Source: Oscillospiraceae bacterium
Lineage (GTDB): Bacteria > Bacillota > Clostridia > Oscillospirales > Oscillospiraceae
Assembly (NCBI GenBank): GCA_009787995.1
Contig: WQSH01000002.1
Span: 1 to 55,315, forward strand
Reading direction: 5' to 3'
DNA: 55,315 bases
Positions 25,938-36,486 of the stretch are shown piece by piece. A program made the position numbers and the translations under genes. Each line of letters starts with the position of its first letter. The first letter of the stretch is position 1. Below the pieces are notes generated by a model. It was not told the origin of the DNA and made no database searches. It saw nothing but the letters and a program-made list of their open reading frames with translations.

Positions 25938-26984
25938 CTAGTGTCCAATTGTTGCCCAAGCCATATTGAACGCTTCATCAAACCCATGCTCGGCAATATT
26001 TCTTAAAAAAGTTTCACCAAACACATCAATCTGATTTTGGGCATCAGCACGCATTTGTGCAATAGTTTCACTCGATAACTTAGCGGCACTTGCTCCACCA
26101 AGATTCATTCTTGCAAGTTGCCCCGACAGGCCAGTTGCATTGCTTAACAGAAGCCTGAAAGCTGATTCTGAAAACTGCAAGTTCTGATTCGGGTCACTAT
26201 ACTCATTTCTGACTGCGGCAAATGCTTCCGCATATTGGCGGAGTCGCTCTTCCAAGCTAGGCGGCTGTGTCTGCGACCCATTATCTGAAACATTGCCTGC
26301 ATTAGCCGATGAATTATCGGGCTGATATGGATTCATAGCCATATTAGACCTTGACGGCTGGGGAGGGGTATTTTGCAACATACGGCTCAGGTGTTCAAGT
26401 TCATGCATGGTGGATTCCGACACCCCCGGAAAGCCTTGGGATGCGTTTACCAATTGTGATGAAAAATCTTCCTGATTCTCTTTCCATATGCCGTCAGCAG
26501 TAACTACAAAATTTACATTTCCACTCTCAGTTTCGACTGTTACTCGGCGTGTATTCATAAGTCCATTATTTATAATAGATTGCCTAAGGATAAGGTCTGA
26601 GTTTGCGCTACCTGCATTTGCGCTGATTTGCACTTGGTCTGAATGTGAGTTTGCGTTGGTGGTCGAACTTGCGTTTGAGCTATTAGACGACTGATTTTGT
26701 GTTCCTTCGAGCATTCTTTTAAGAATATTAAACGCAAGCGAACCTTCTTCCTGACCCGACATAAGCTCTCGTATGATGCCATTCTTTAGGTCTGTGAGTG
26801 CTTCACTTGACTTGGCAGGACCACCGGGGACCAAAGCCTCTCGCATTCGTGTACCTATTTCGAGTTTGAAATTGCGTGTGAGTATTTCTTGTTGTGTCAT
26901 ACCTAACTTATTAAGGTGGGTTCCTCCGCCCGGCAACGTTTGATATTTTGGTACATAGTAGGGATTGTTCACATTTACGTTCAC
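25938..26984 (-). CDS. hypothetical protein
   Basis: 348 aa ORF, GTG start with GGAGG SD; Asn/Ser/Gln-rich central part. Confidence 0.65.
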   Translation of the reverse strand: MNVNVNNPYYVPKYQTLPGGGTHLNKLGMTQQEILTRNFKLEIGTRMREALVPGGPAKSSEALTDLKNGIIRELMSGQEEGSLAFNILKRMLEGTQNQSSNSSNASSTTNANSHSDQVQISANAGSANSDLILRQSIINNGLMNTRRVTVETESGNVNFVVTADGIWKENQEDFSSQLVNASQGFPGVSESTMHELEHLSRMLQNTPPQPSRSNMAMNPYQPDNSSANAGNVSDNGSQTQPPSLEERLRQYAEAFAAVRNEYSDPNQNLQFSESAFRLLLSNATGLSGQLARMNLGGASAAKLSSETIAQMRADAQNQIDVFGETFLRNIAEHGFDEAFNMAWATIGH

Positions 26985-27184
26985 ATTAAAAATCCTCCAT
27001 AATTTTTTATGATACTCACCGACATTGACAGTACATTCTACATTATCGACTGTAATTTATCAAAACTTTAGATTTTCTACAAAATAATTTAGTTTAACTA
27101 CAATATAACGCCTTTGTGCTACGTTCAACAGCAACCCTCTTTTATGTAATCTATATACATCACAAAACAGGGAGAGAATAGAAA

Positions 27185-27433
27185 TTGCCTATAAGTAAAA
27201 AAACATACACAGAGGAAGAGGAACAATTTTTGAAAAACATTGGATTCAAAATCCAGTTTCTCCGTAAGAAACTGGGAATTAGTCAGCTTGAATTGGCAGA
27301 AAAAGCCGATTTGAGCTATGCAACTATTAGCCATTTAGAGAGTACGGCAGTTTATGGGCTCTCCATTGTTGCAATCCACCGAATAGCAAAAGCACTCGAA
27401 GTAGAGCCAAACCAACTTATGAAGTTTGAATAA
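27185..27433 (+). CDS. small XRE-family HTH protein
   Basis: IGFKIQFLRKKLGISQLELAEKADLSYATISHLESTAVYGLSIVAIHRIAKALEVEPNQLM. Confidence 0.88.
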   Translation: MPISKKTYTEEEEQFLKNIGFKIQFLRKKLGISQLELAEKADLSYATISHLESTAVYGLSIVAIHRIAKALEVEPNQLMKFE

Positions 27434-27765
27434 GCAGTTGCGGCAATAAAAGTCTACGGATTTGTTCTATTAGCATTAGCCCGTCGCCACAGTTTCAAGG
27501 TAATCCCGTGCAATGCAAAAGCGGACACAGCAATCACAAGGAGCAAAATCACCAGACCCCTTTCGCTTGGCGAGTTAACTTTGACTAACTATTTTAATAG
27601 TAACATGAACCGCTTTTGGGGTTCAAGTCAATTTTGACAAACAGCCATAAACTGATGCGGCTGAAATCATGAAGCAATTGAAGAGTTGTAAAGAAAAAAT
27701 GTGTTATACCATTTTAGGGGGCGATATTTATTTTCGTGGGGCTGTAAACCATTGCTACATCAAGC

Positions 27766-28557
27766 TTAGACCTTGCGGAAAATATCCAAGCTGTGATGTG
27801 TCATGCCTACCATGTCGGGGCGTTCGCATACTGCATAATGAAACTGCAAATATAAATCAAATGTCTTATCATCCATATCCGATATGCTTTCACGAATGAA
27901 ACGACTAATCATATCTGTAGCAACATAATGAAGTCGCTCTACCTTGAAATTTGCCATCAAACGGTCAATGTCAGCTTTACGAACCAATTCAAATATACTC
28001 TCCGGCAAACTTGTGGTATCAAAAGTTATTGGGTCAATTTGCCCTTTGTCCATGCAGTCTGAAATCATCAACATGTTATTTTTGAAAGCATCTTCCAAAA
28101 TGCTTGCATCGCTAATGCAGTAGGCAACAAAAACGATTCCCCCAAATTTTGTTACTCGCAAGGCTTCGCTGATCGCCTGTTGCTTGTCGGAATCTGTGTA
28201 TAAATGATACATAGGGCCAAGCACCAAAGTTATGTCAAAAGTGTTGTCTGCAAGCATATTCAAATCAAGAGCATTTCCTTGTGATATGCTGATATTTTGG
28301 GTTGGCGTAATTTGACTTTTGAAAACATTAATATTGTGCTGTACCAGTTCCACAGCGGAAACATGATAGCCCATGTCTGCTATGGTACGGCTATATCGTC
28401 CTGTTCCTGCGCCAATTTCTAAAACTTGTGCATTGGGTGTCTGCTCCAAGTATTTGGTGATGTATCGCATGGTCGTAAGAAACTCGACTTGCCCCCACTT
28501 ATAGCCAAGCCGCCCATCTTCGTCATAATTGCAATAATAGTTTTCGATATGGTTCAT
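27766..28557 (-). CDS. class I SAM-dependent methyltransferase
   Basis: VLEIGAGTGRYSRTIADMGYHVSAVELVQHNI...FDITLVLGPMYHLYTDSDKQQAISEALRV. Confidence 0.9.
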   Translation of the reverse strand: MNHIENYYCNYDEDGRLGYKWGQVEFLTTMRYITKYLEQTPNAQVLEIGAGTGRYSRTIADMGYHVSAVELVQHNINVFKSQITPTQNISISQGNALDLNMLADNTFDITLVLGPMYHLYTDSDKQQAISEALRVTKFGGIVFVAYCISDASILEDAFKNNMLMISDCMDKGQIDPITFDTTSLPESIFELVRKADIDRLMANFKVERLHYVATDMISRFIRESISDMDDKTFDLYLQFHYAVCERPDMVGMTHHSLDIFRKV

Positions 28558-28709
28558 GTCATTTGTCCTCCCAAAAAGGTTTATCATGAAAATAAAACAG
28601 TTCATCAAGGCATGTGAACATCTCACGCGGTGGCAAGACAGTTACAATTTGTATCACGCAATCAGAAAAATATTAAGCATTATTTTTGTGTGGCGCAGAT
28701 GGGCAAATG

Positions 28710-30071
28710 CTATTTAAGCGCAGTGGTCGAGTCGTCTGATACCCCCTCTGTGCTTGATGACTTGAATATGACCTTCAGCGTTTGCAGCAGCAGCTTTACA
28801 TCCTGCCATATCGACAATGTCTCTATATACATGATATCTAAAAAAAGCTTGTCGTCCGGCGCTGTGTTGTACCTGCCGTAGATTTGGGCGAAGCCGGTTA
28901 TTCCGGCTTTTACTTTTGTCCTAAAGGCGAAATTTGGGTATATCTCCTCGTATTGCCTGGCGATTTCCGGGCGCTCGGGCCTTGGGCCAACAAGGGACAT
29001 TGAGCCGGAGAGGACGTTAAAAAATTGGGGGAGCTCGTCCAGCCTCGTCTTTCTGATGAATCTGCCTATTGGGGTTATCCTGTCGTCGTCTTTTGAGGTC
29101 AGGCGGGGGACACCGTCGTCTTCGGCGTCCGGGCGCATGCTGCGGAACTTGTAAATCGTAAAATGCCGCCCGCCCCTGGTTATGCGGATTTGCCTGTATA
29201 TGGCGGGAGCCTTGTCGTACAGGCGTATGATGAGCCATGTGATGAGCATCAGCCAGCTAAGCGCAATAATTGCGACGAACGAAATGGTGATGTCCATCAG
29301 GCGTTTGATGAACCTTGTGCTTAGCTCGGCCTCCGGGCTTTTCGGCAGAAACATGGGGGTGTTGGATATCCATGAAATCCCTGACGTGTGGATGAGCACC
29401 CCCGTGAATGTGGGCAACATATAAGTCCGCTTGTTTTTGAGGAAGCAGTATTCAAGGAGTTTTTCCCTTATCTTTTCGCTTACGTCCAAAAAGAACACGG
29501 CTTCCGAATTCTTGACGTACCTTTGCAGCGCCTCGAAAGGCTCATCCTGCGAGGCGAGCCTGCTGACCCTGTATTTTTTTCTATGCTTTTTTATAAGCGA
29601 CTGATACTCTCTTGCTTTTTTTTCCTTGCCATATATGATTATTGCTACCTGGGCGGGGTGTAGGCGGTAGTATAGCTTGTCGGTAAGCACTGTTGCCGGT
29701 ATGACGATTATTACTTGGGCTGCGAGGATAAGCAAAAAGCCATAGGCGGGCAGCAGCTTGTACTGAATGAGGCTTAGTACGAAGTATTGGAGGATGTTTG
29801 CAAGCGCTAGGCAGAAAACCCATGAGAGGGCTATTTCAGATATGTCAGAGCTGCCGAAATCGAGGCCCTGGTAAAGTCTGCTTGTGAAGTACAAAAAAGC
29901 GGCATAAATCATCAGGGCAATGATGTTTCCCCAGAAATAGTAGACGGTTTCGTCGTAGAAGATGTTTTGCCCTATGAACAAGACAGCAATGGAAATCAGG
30001 AAGAGCAGCGCTTTTGCAGCAGAGAGGAAAATATTTCCGGCTTTTTTGAACATGCGGATTTCCCTCCTCAT
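28710..30071 (-). CDS. undecaprenyl-phosphate sugar phosphotransferase (exopolysaccharide initiating transferase)
   Basis: RFIKRLMDITISFVAIIALS...YRQIRITRGGRHFTIYKFRSMRPDAEDDG...RTRLDELPQFFNVLSGSMSLVGPRPERPE. Confidence 0.95.
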   Translation of the reverse strand: MRREIRMFKKAGNIFLSAAKALLFLISIAVLFIGQNIFYDETVYYFWGNIIALMIYAAFLYFTSRLYQGLDFGSSDISEIALSWVFCLALANILQYFVLSLIQYKLLPAYGFLLILAAQVIIVIPATVLTDKLYYRLHPAQVAIIIYGKEKKAREYQSLIKKHRKKYRVSRLASQDEPFEALQRYVKNSEAVFFLDVSEKIREKLLEYCFLKNKRTYMLPTFTGVLIHTSGISWISNTPMFLPKSPEAELSTRFIKRLMDITISFVAIIALSWLMLITWLIIRLYDKAPAIYRQIRITRGGRHFTIYKFRSMRPDAEDDGVPRLTSKDDDRITPIGRFIRKTRLDELPQFFNVLSGSMSLVGPRPERPEIARQYEEIYPNFAFRTKVKAGITGFAQIYGRYNTAPDDKLFLDIMYIETLSIWQDVKLLLQTLKVIFKSSSTEGVSDDSTTALK

Positions 30072-30107
30072 TTGCTGTCATTTTGTGGGTGAGTTCCTAA
30101 TAATTTA

Positions 30108-31754
30108 CTATTCAGCTACTAAGTGGCCTGCGTCCTTCTGCAAGGCTTCGTCCCGGAGGCGCCTGCTCATCAGTATGCCTGCGAAGACCCATAGGATTTG
30201 GCTGGCTATCGGGTGGCTTATGTTGAAAAAGGCTTGGGCCAGGTGCCCTACGAATGCGGCCAGCGTCGCCATGATGATTGGGTCTCTGAATGCCTTGCGC
30301 ACGGATTTGGCGATGATGCTGCCTGCGAAGAGCAGGTATGCGAGCAGCCCTAAAATGCCGTGTGTGATGAGGTATTGCACGTACTCGTTGTGCGCATTTT
30401 CGTAAAACTCGCCGAAATAATTCTGCGCTTCAAAAGGGAAGGCAAAGCCGAATGTATCCGGGCCGGTGCCTATTATGGGGTTATTTGGGAAGGCGGTCAG
30501 AGCGTGCCGCCATATGTAGATGCGGTTGGTGCCGAACTCGTCCCTGATGTTCCCATGGAGGATTTCGCGCGCTTCATATAATATGCCGGAGCCGGCGCCG
30601 TATGCGTCAGGCCTGCCGAGCACCTCTACTCCAGCTATGCCGAGCGCTATGAAGGCGGCCATCAAAGCGATTCCGAGCTTCCATTTCGGCCTGCCTTCGG
30701 GGTCGGGTTCTTTCCCTTTATGGGTCAGAACTAACCCTGACGCAAGGAGAAGGGCGAAGAGCGCAGCGAATGGCAGGAGGCTTGGCGCTGTCCTTGTCGC
30801 CATATAAACGACCCCAAAGAGCAAGTTGTGCAGGACATATGTGGCAAGCCAAAGCGATGCGAGTATGAGCGTCCGGCCCAGGGTTTTGCTGCTCTCTATC
30901 ATGAAGGGTGTGGACAGGAGCATGGCTGCTGCAATTCCGACTGTGCCCGAATCGGCGTCCGCCACTATGCCCATCCAGAAGGTGAGTGCGCTTGTGGCAA
31001 GCCATAGGGGCTGCCACTTTGAAGGTTTTCTGATAAATAGAAATCCGCAGAACAAGGTGGCTAGGGTTATGAAGACTGAAACGGTGTTTGTGTTGCCCAG
31101 CGTCGTGCGGATAAAGATTTCGTGGAAGGGCAGATGGGCGTACGCATGGCCCTCTGTGGGCCAAAGGCCGAAGAAGTCCATGCCAAAGAACTGGAATATG
31201 CCTACTAGTGACATGGCTATGGAAAAGATGCAAAACCACATAAAGTCTTTCTCGCGCGGTCTGTACCAGCGAGATATTACAAAGAAAATCGCAATATACG
31301 CCAGCTGGGTGAGCGTGCCGTCAAATCTGCCATCCGTTCCTGCAATTCCTGTCCAGATGTTCATGTAGTGCCTAAAAGGGGACGCAAAGGTTGCAATCAG
31401 CGTTATTGCGCCGAAGCCAATTATGGCCCAGTCAGCAATGTCCATGCCGCTTTGCGGCAGCAGTATTGGGCTCCTGGTCAAGCGGCATACCCAAATGGCT
31501 ATTGCGAAAAGCATGACCAAAGCCATGCTAAGCATCATAAAATTCCACTTATCCTGCGGCAAACGCATATAGAGGTCGGGGCCTAGGTATATTGGCATTA
31601 TGCAGCACATCGCTATGAACAGCAATCTTGCTATCCGGCTTTGCCACGTGTCGATTTTTGCGTACATCGCCGTTTTTTTCCGTTGCGAAAAATTAGCGGC
31701 GTTTTTTGTCACCCTTCCCATCTCACTCTCCAATCCTTTGTCGTTATCTGGCAT
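30108..31754 (-). CDS. O-antigen ligase/polymerase family protein
   Basis: Polytopic; IIGTGPDTFGFAFPFEAQNYFGEFYENAHNEYVQYLITHGILGLLAYLL. Confidence 0.88.
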   Translation of the reverse strand: MPDNDKGLESEMGRVTKNAANFSQRKKTAMYAKIDTWQSRIARLLFIAMCCIMPIYLGPDLYMRLPQDKWNFMMLSMALVMLFAIAIWVCRLTRSPILLPQSGMDIADWAIIGFGAITLIATFASPFRHYMNIWTGIAGTDGRFDGTLTQLAYIAIFFVISRWYRPREKDFMWFCIFSIAMSLVGIFQFFGMDFFGLWPTEGHAYAHLPFHEIFIRTTLGNTNTVSVFITLATLFCGFLFIRKPSKWQPLWLATSALTFWMGIVADADSGTVGIAAAMLLSTPFMIESSKTLGRTLILASLWLATYVLHNLLFGVVYMATRTAPSLLPFAALFALLLASGLVLTHKGKEPDPEGRPKWKLGIALMAAFIALGIAGVEVLGRPDAYGAGSGILYEAREILHGNIRDEFGTNRIYIWRHALTAFPNNPIIGTGPDTFGFAFPFEAQNYFGEFYENAHNEYVQYLITHGILGLLAYLLFAGSIIAKSVRKAFRDPIIMATLAAFVGHLAQAFFNISHPIASQILWVFAGILMSRRLRDEALQKDAGHLVAE

Positions 31755-31792
31755 TATAATGCGAAAATGCCTGAATAGTCAAGCGTGCAAAT
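31755..31792 (-). promoter_or_regulatory. promoter for 30108-31754
   Basis: Minus strand TTGACT-N18-TATAAT. Confidence 0.6.
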
Positions 31793-31793
31793 A

Positions 31794-31822
31794 TTGACTT
31801 ATGCCTTGTGATGCTTTAGAAT
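31794..31822 (+). promoter_or_regulatory. promoter for 31863-33455 and downstream EPS genes
   Basis: TTGACT-N17-TAGAAT. Confidence 0.6.
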
Positions 31823-31862
31823 ATGAGCCATCGAAATTAAACTTATGGAGAGGTGCTCACAT

Positions 31863-33455
31863 ATGTCCAAAGCTTCAAAGGCTCCATTTCCGGAGCGCAA
31901 AAAGGCTGCGATGTACGCAAAAATCGACACCTGGCAAGGCAGGGCAGCACGCCTGCTAGTTGTGCTGCTGCTTTGTATACAGCCCCTCTATCTGCATCCG
32001 GAGCGGTATATTAGGCTGACTTACCATAAATGGACGTTCTTGGTCTTTAGCGTCGTCCTAGCACTGTTTTGCGTACTTATCATATGGGCGTTTAGGCTTG
32101 TGAGAAATCCTAGGCTGCTGCCGCAGGACAAGCTTCATGTGGTAGATTGGGCGCTTCTGCTCTTTGCGGTTGTTACTATAGTATCGACAGTGCTCTCTCC
32201 ATTTAGGGATGAGATGAACATCTGGCTGGGGGTTGAAGAGCCAGAGGGCAGGTACGATGGCGCTATCACGCAACTGCTTTATATTGCGGCCTTCTTTATC
32301 ATATCGCGCTGGTATAGGCCGAATGTGAAGGACTTTGCGATTTTTGGCGTCTCGGCGGCAATTGTCGGGTTAATCGGGATTTTCCAATTTTATGGTATGG
32401 ACTTCTTTAGGCTCTGGCCGACCGATCACCCGCGGTATGGTGGTTATAGCTCCTTCGATTTTTTCTTTCGCTCGACCTTGGGCAATGTAAACATCCTCGC
32501 CACATATGTTTGCGTCGCAATTTTGCTAAGCGGGTTTCTGTTTGTCCGACTCAAGTCCAAGTGGCAGCCGCTGTGGCTTGCGGCAAGCGCCCTGTGCTTC
32601 TGGCTGATGGACATAGGGGGGTCTGATTCCGGGCTCGTCGGGGTCGTCGTTACGATGTTTTTGGCAATTCCATTTATCATTGAGAGCCGAGTGTCCATAG
32701 GCAGGACATTGGTTCTGATTTCGACCTGGGTTGTGGTGTTTGCTTTGCAAAGGGTGTTTTTCGAGGTAAATATCATGGAGCTGAGGAGTATGGAGAGCTT
32801 GATTCCGTTTTTTGCGGCGTTTATAGTTTTGCTGGCAGCCGGCTTGTTGCTGATAAAAATCGGCACAGAGCGCGCATCGGACGCTCCCGCAAAGTGGAAG
32901 CTGAGCGTTATTATTATGGTGGCTCTTATAATTGCCGGGCTTGCAGGTGTTGAGGTTATGGGCAGGGAAGAGGCCGGCAGGAGGGAGAGTTTTGCGGGCA
33001 GGGTGCTCTTTGAAGCGCGCGAGGCGATGCATGGCAACCTGGAAGGCGAAATGGGTTCGGGCAGGGTTCATATGTGGCGATATGCGCTGAGCGTCGTTCC
33101 AAACCACCCGATAATCGGAACGGGGCCTGACACATTCTACCATGCCTTCCCCGATGAGGCGCAGGGCTTTATGGGAGCGCAGTTTGACACGGCTCACAAC
33201 GAATACTTGCAAATTCTGATAGCGCAGGGAATCTTGGGGTTGCTTGCTTACTTGGTGTTCCTTGGCGGCGTGTTTTTCGGGGCTATCCGATTTGCCTTTA
33301 GAAACCCGATGCTGATGGCGGTTTTGGCCGCATTTGTGGGGTATAGCGTGCAGGCTTTCTTTAACATAAACCTGCCAATAGTCAGCCAAATGCTATGGGT
33401 GCTTGCCGGAATGCTGGCGAATGAAAAGTTTAGGCAGTGGGCAATTGACAGTTGA
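31863..33455 (+). CDS. O-antigen ligase/polymerase family protein (paralog)
   Basis: Shares RKKAAMYAKIDTWQGRAARLL and IIGTGPDTFYHAFPDEAQGFMGAQFDTAHNEYLQILIAQGILGLLAYLVF with 30108-31754. Confidence 0.88.
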   Translation: MSKASKAPFPERKKAAMYAKIDTWQGRAARLLVVLLLCIQPLYLHPERYIRLTYHKWTFLVFSVVLALFCVLIIWAFRLVRNPRLLPQDKLHVVDWALLLFAVVTIVSTVLSPFRDEMNIWLGVEEPEGRYDGAITQLLYIAAFFIISRWYRPNVKDFAIFGVSAAIVGLIGIFQFYGMDFFRLWPTDHPRYGGYSSFDFFFRSTLGNVNILATYVCVAILLSGFLFVRLKSKWQPLWLAASALCFWLMDIGGSDSGLVGVVVTMFLAIPFIIESRVSIGRTLVLISTWVVVFALQRVFFEVNIMELRSMESLIPFFAAFIVLLAAGLLLIKIGTERASDAPAKWKLSVIIMVALIIAGLAGVEVMGREEAGRRESFAGRVLFEAREAMHGNLEGEMGSGRVHMWRYALSVVPNHPIIGTGPDTFYHAFPDEAQGFMGAQFDTAHNEYLQILIAQGILGLLAYLVFLGGVFFGAIRFAFRNPMLMAVLAAFVGYSVQAFFNINLPIVSQMLWVLAGMLANEKFRQWAIDS

Positions 33456-33502
33456 CGGTTTCCCGCTATTGACCACAGGTTCTCAATTGTGGGGGTGGAA
33501 TT

Positions 33503-35251
33503 TTGGGCGTTATTTCCGGATTTAGAAGGCTTTTTGGCTTGTTTAACAGGCGGCAGAGGGTTAATTCTGTTATTATGCTGGGGCTCATTGCTGTTGGCGG
33601 TGTTGTGGAGACAATCGGAATTGGGCTTATTTTGCCTTTTACCACAGCCCTGCTTGATCAGGAGAGCATCCGGAGATACCCGGTTCTTGAAGCGATTTTG
33701 CAACTGCCATGGATTGGCAGCTACAGCAGGTTTATAGTGTTTATGTGCGTTGGGCTCATCATTGTGTTTGTATTAAAAAGCTTGTACATGTTTTTTCTGA
33801 TTTATGTTCAGAACAGGTTTACCCTCAACAGGCAGGTTGAGCTTTCAAAAATGCTGTTTAGTTCCTACATGAACAAGCCATACGAGTTTTTTTTTAGTGC
33901 AAACACCGCACAGCTGCAGCGCAATGTCAATGTTCTGGTCGCCGGGGTGATTCAGGGCATCCTTATGAGTGGGCTGCAGATGCTGACCGAGCTGCTGGTT
34001 GTTGCGTTTATTTTAGCGCTCCTGCTTATAGTGGACCCCATTTCAACGCTGGCCGTTGGCGCAGCCCTTGGCGGGGTCGCAGCGCTTTATTATTTCTTTT
34101 TGAAAAATAGGCTGGACGAATCGGCGAAGAGGCAGATTGTTTATGGTGCGAGCATGGTCAAAACCGTAAACGAAGGGCTGGGCAGCATAAAGGATGTAAA
34201 GACATTAGGGAGGGAAGAGAGTTTTCTGGCGAAATATGAGAGCAGCGGCAGAGGTTATGCTAAGACAGCGGCGTTCCACAACTTGGCATACCAATCCCCA
34301 AGGCTGCTTATTGAGGCTGTTGCGGTTTCCGGGCTTGTGTTGATAGTTGCCATAAATGCTCTGCGAACTCCGGATTTAAGCGCCTCCCTGCCGTCGATTG
34401 CGCTCTTTGGTATGGCGGCGATTAGGATAATGCCGTCGATGAACAGGTCATTGGCTCTTTTGACAAACATCCGCTTTAGTGTTACGCACTTAAACGAAAT
34501 TTTTGACGACCTCAAGGAGGCAGGGGAGTCGTCGGCAGTGCAGGGCTGGCAACAGCCGCAGGCAGAAAAGTTAAATTTTGCCGACTGCATTGAAGTCAGG
34601 GATGTGGCATATAGATACCCCGGGACAAATCAGGACATCCTCAAAAACGTTCAGCTGACGATTAAAAAAGGCCAAATAATTGGAATCGTTGGAAGCTCAG
34701 GCGCCGGAAAGACTACGCTGATTGATATTTTGTTGGGGTTGCTGCCGCCCATCCGGGGCGAAGTCCTTGTGGATGGGGTCAACATAAATAGCAACATCAG
34801 CAGTTTTAGGCAAAGTGTGGGGTATGTGCCGCAGGATATTCATATGATTGACGATACGATTTGCGCAAATGTCGCCTTTGGCGTTCCTCCCGAGAAAGCC
34901 GATTTAGACAGGGTTTGGGCGTCCTTGGAGATAGCCAACCTGATGGAATATGTCCAGGCGCTTGATGAGAAATTGGATACCGCTGTAGGAGAGGGCGGGG
35001 TGAGGCTCTCTGGAGGGCAGAGGCAGCGGATTGGGATTGCTAGGGCGATGTACGGAAATCCGGAAATTTTGGTATTTGACGAGGCGACGTCGTCACTTGA
35101 CAATGAGAGCGAAAAAATAATTTCGGATGCGATAATGGCAATTGGGCAGACGAAAACGATGATAATCATTGCGCACAGGCTCAATACCTTGGACAAGTGT
35201 GATGTGATTTATGAAATCAAGAATTCGGAGTTACGGACTGGGGAGCTATGA
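33503..35251 (+). CDS. ABC transporter, fused permease/ATPase (lipid-linked glycan flippase type)
   Basis: GIVGSSGAGKTTLIDILLGLLPP; VRLSGGQRQRIGIARAMYGNPEILVFDEATSSLD. Confidence 0.92.
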   Translation: MGVISGFRRLFGLFNRRQRVNSVIMLGLIAVGGVVETIGIGLILPFTTALLDQESIRRYPVLEAILQLPWIGSYSRFIVFMCVGLIIVFVLKSLYMFFLIYVQNRFTLNRQVELSKMLFSSYMNKPYEFFFSANTAQLQRNVNVLVAGVIQGILMSGLQMLTELLVVAFILALLLIVDPISTLAVGAALGGVAALYYFFLKNRLDESAKRQIVYGASMVKTVNEGLGSIKDVKTLGREESFLAKYESSGRGYAKTAAFHNLAYQSPRLLIEAVAVSGLVLIVAINALRTPDLSASLPSIALFGMAAIRIMPSMNRSLALLTNIRFSVTHLNEIFDDLKEAGESSAVQGWQQPQAEKLNFADCIEVRDVAYRYPGTNQDILKNVQLTIKKGQIIGIVGSSGAGKTTLIDILLGLLPPIRGEVLVDGVNINSNISSFRQSVGYVPQDIHMIDDTICANVAFGVPPEKADLDRVWASLEIANLMEYVQALDEKLDTAVGEGGVRLSGGQRQRIGIARAMYGNPEILVFDEATSSLDNESEKIISDAIMAIGQTKTMIIIAHRLNTLDKCDVIYEIKNSELRTGEL

Positions 35252-36465
35252 ACATTTTATTCGCCACTCTTGTTGATGTTAATAGCTTCGGGGAGCGAGG
35301 AATTTATCAGGACTTGATGCGCGAGCTTGCAGGTCCTGGGCATAATGTTTATGTTGTTTCCCCGGCTGAAAGGCGGTACAATAGACCCACGGAGTTTTTT
35401 TCGGATGAGGCCGGCGGGATTCTAAAGGTTCGGGTCGGGAATATCCAAAAGACGGGAAAGCTTGAAAAGGGCGTCTCGACAGTTCTTCTGGAGTCGCAAT
35501 ATGTCGGAGCAGTCAAAAAGCATCTCAAGGGCATAAAATTTGATTTGGTGATATATTCCACCCCGCCTATTACTTTAGGCAAGCTGATTAGATATGTGAA
35601 GCGGCGGGACAACGCTGTGACATACTTGCTGCTGAAGGATATTTTCCCCCAGAATGCCGTGGATTTAGGTTTCCTATCGCAAGGCAGCCTGCTGTACCGC
35701 TTTTTTAGGAAGAAGGAGCGCATGCTCTATGCGATGTCCGATTTTATAGGCTGCATGTCGCCTGCGAATGTGATGTACTTGCTGGAGCATAATCGGGAGG
35801 TTGACGGCAGTGCTGTGCATGTCTGCCCGAATAGCATCACGCAGGTGGCGCCCGCAGACGGCGCCGACAAGGTTGAGATAAGGAAGAGATATGGAATCCC
35901 GCAGGATGTCAAAGTTTTTGCATATGGCGGGAATTTGGGAAAACCGCAGTGCGTTTCGTTTATAGTTTCGTGCTTAAGGCTCGCTCAGGATAAGGGGGAC
36001 AGGTTTTTTCTTATTTGTGGGGAGGGTACGGATGCGCAGCTGCTCAGTGATTATGTCAGGGAGGAACTCCCGGGCAATGTGAAGCTTTTTGACATGCTCC
36101 CCATGGAGGAATATGGCGAGCTGCTCTCAGCTTGCGATATCGGGCTTATATTCCTGGACTATCGCTTCACCATTCCCAATTTCCCATCCAGGCTATTGTC
36201 TTACATGGCGCAGGGACTTCCAGTGCTTGCATGCACCGACAGGGCTACCGATTTAGGGGATATAATTGCGGGCGGAGGGTTTGGATGGTGGTGCTGGAGC
36301 GGAGAGCCGGAGGCCTTTGACCGGATTGCCGATGAGATATGCGGAATGGGCGGCGATGCGCTACGCGAGATGGGCAAGCGGGGACGGAAGTATCTGGAGG
36401 AAAATTACCTTGCATCGCAAGCGGCGGGCGTTATTTTGGAAAGTGTGGGCAGGGCTTCAAGTTAA
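35248..36465 (+). CDS. GT4 glycosyltransferase, WbuB-like
   Basis: NILFATLVDVNSFGERGIYQDLMRELAGPGHNVYVVSPAERR...; adjacent to FucNAc genes; ATGA overlap. Confidence 0.85.
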   Translation: MNILFATLVDVNSFGERGIYQDLMRELAGPGHNVYVVSPAERRYNRPTEFFSDEAGGILKVRVGNIQKTGKLEKGVSTVLLESQYVGAVKKHLKGIKFDLVIYSTPPITLGKLIRYVKRRDNAVTYLLLKDIFPQNAVDLGFLSQGSLLYRFFRKKERMLYAMSDFIGCMSPANVMYLLEHNREVDGSAVHVCPNSITQVAPADGADKVEIRKRYGIPQDVKVFAYGGNLGKPQCVSFIVSCLRLAQDKGDRFFLICGEGTDAQLLSDYVREELPGNVKLFDMLPMEEYGELLSACDIGLIFLDYRFTIPNFPSRLLSYMAQGLPVLACTDRATDLGDIIAGGGFGWWCWSGEPEAFDRIADEICGMGGDALREMGKRGRKYLEENYLASQAAGVILESVGRASS

Positions 36466-36486
36466 TGATGGGAGTTGTTTAAATAG

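Noticed and set aside
27440-27600. Short minus-strand hydrophobic ORF (LVILLLVIAVSAFALHGITLKLWRRANANRTNP)
   Set aside because: Below 60 aa and without convincing start; could be a gene remnant but not supportable.
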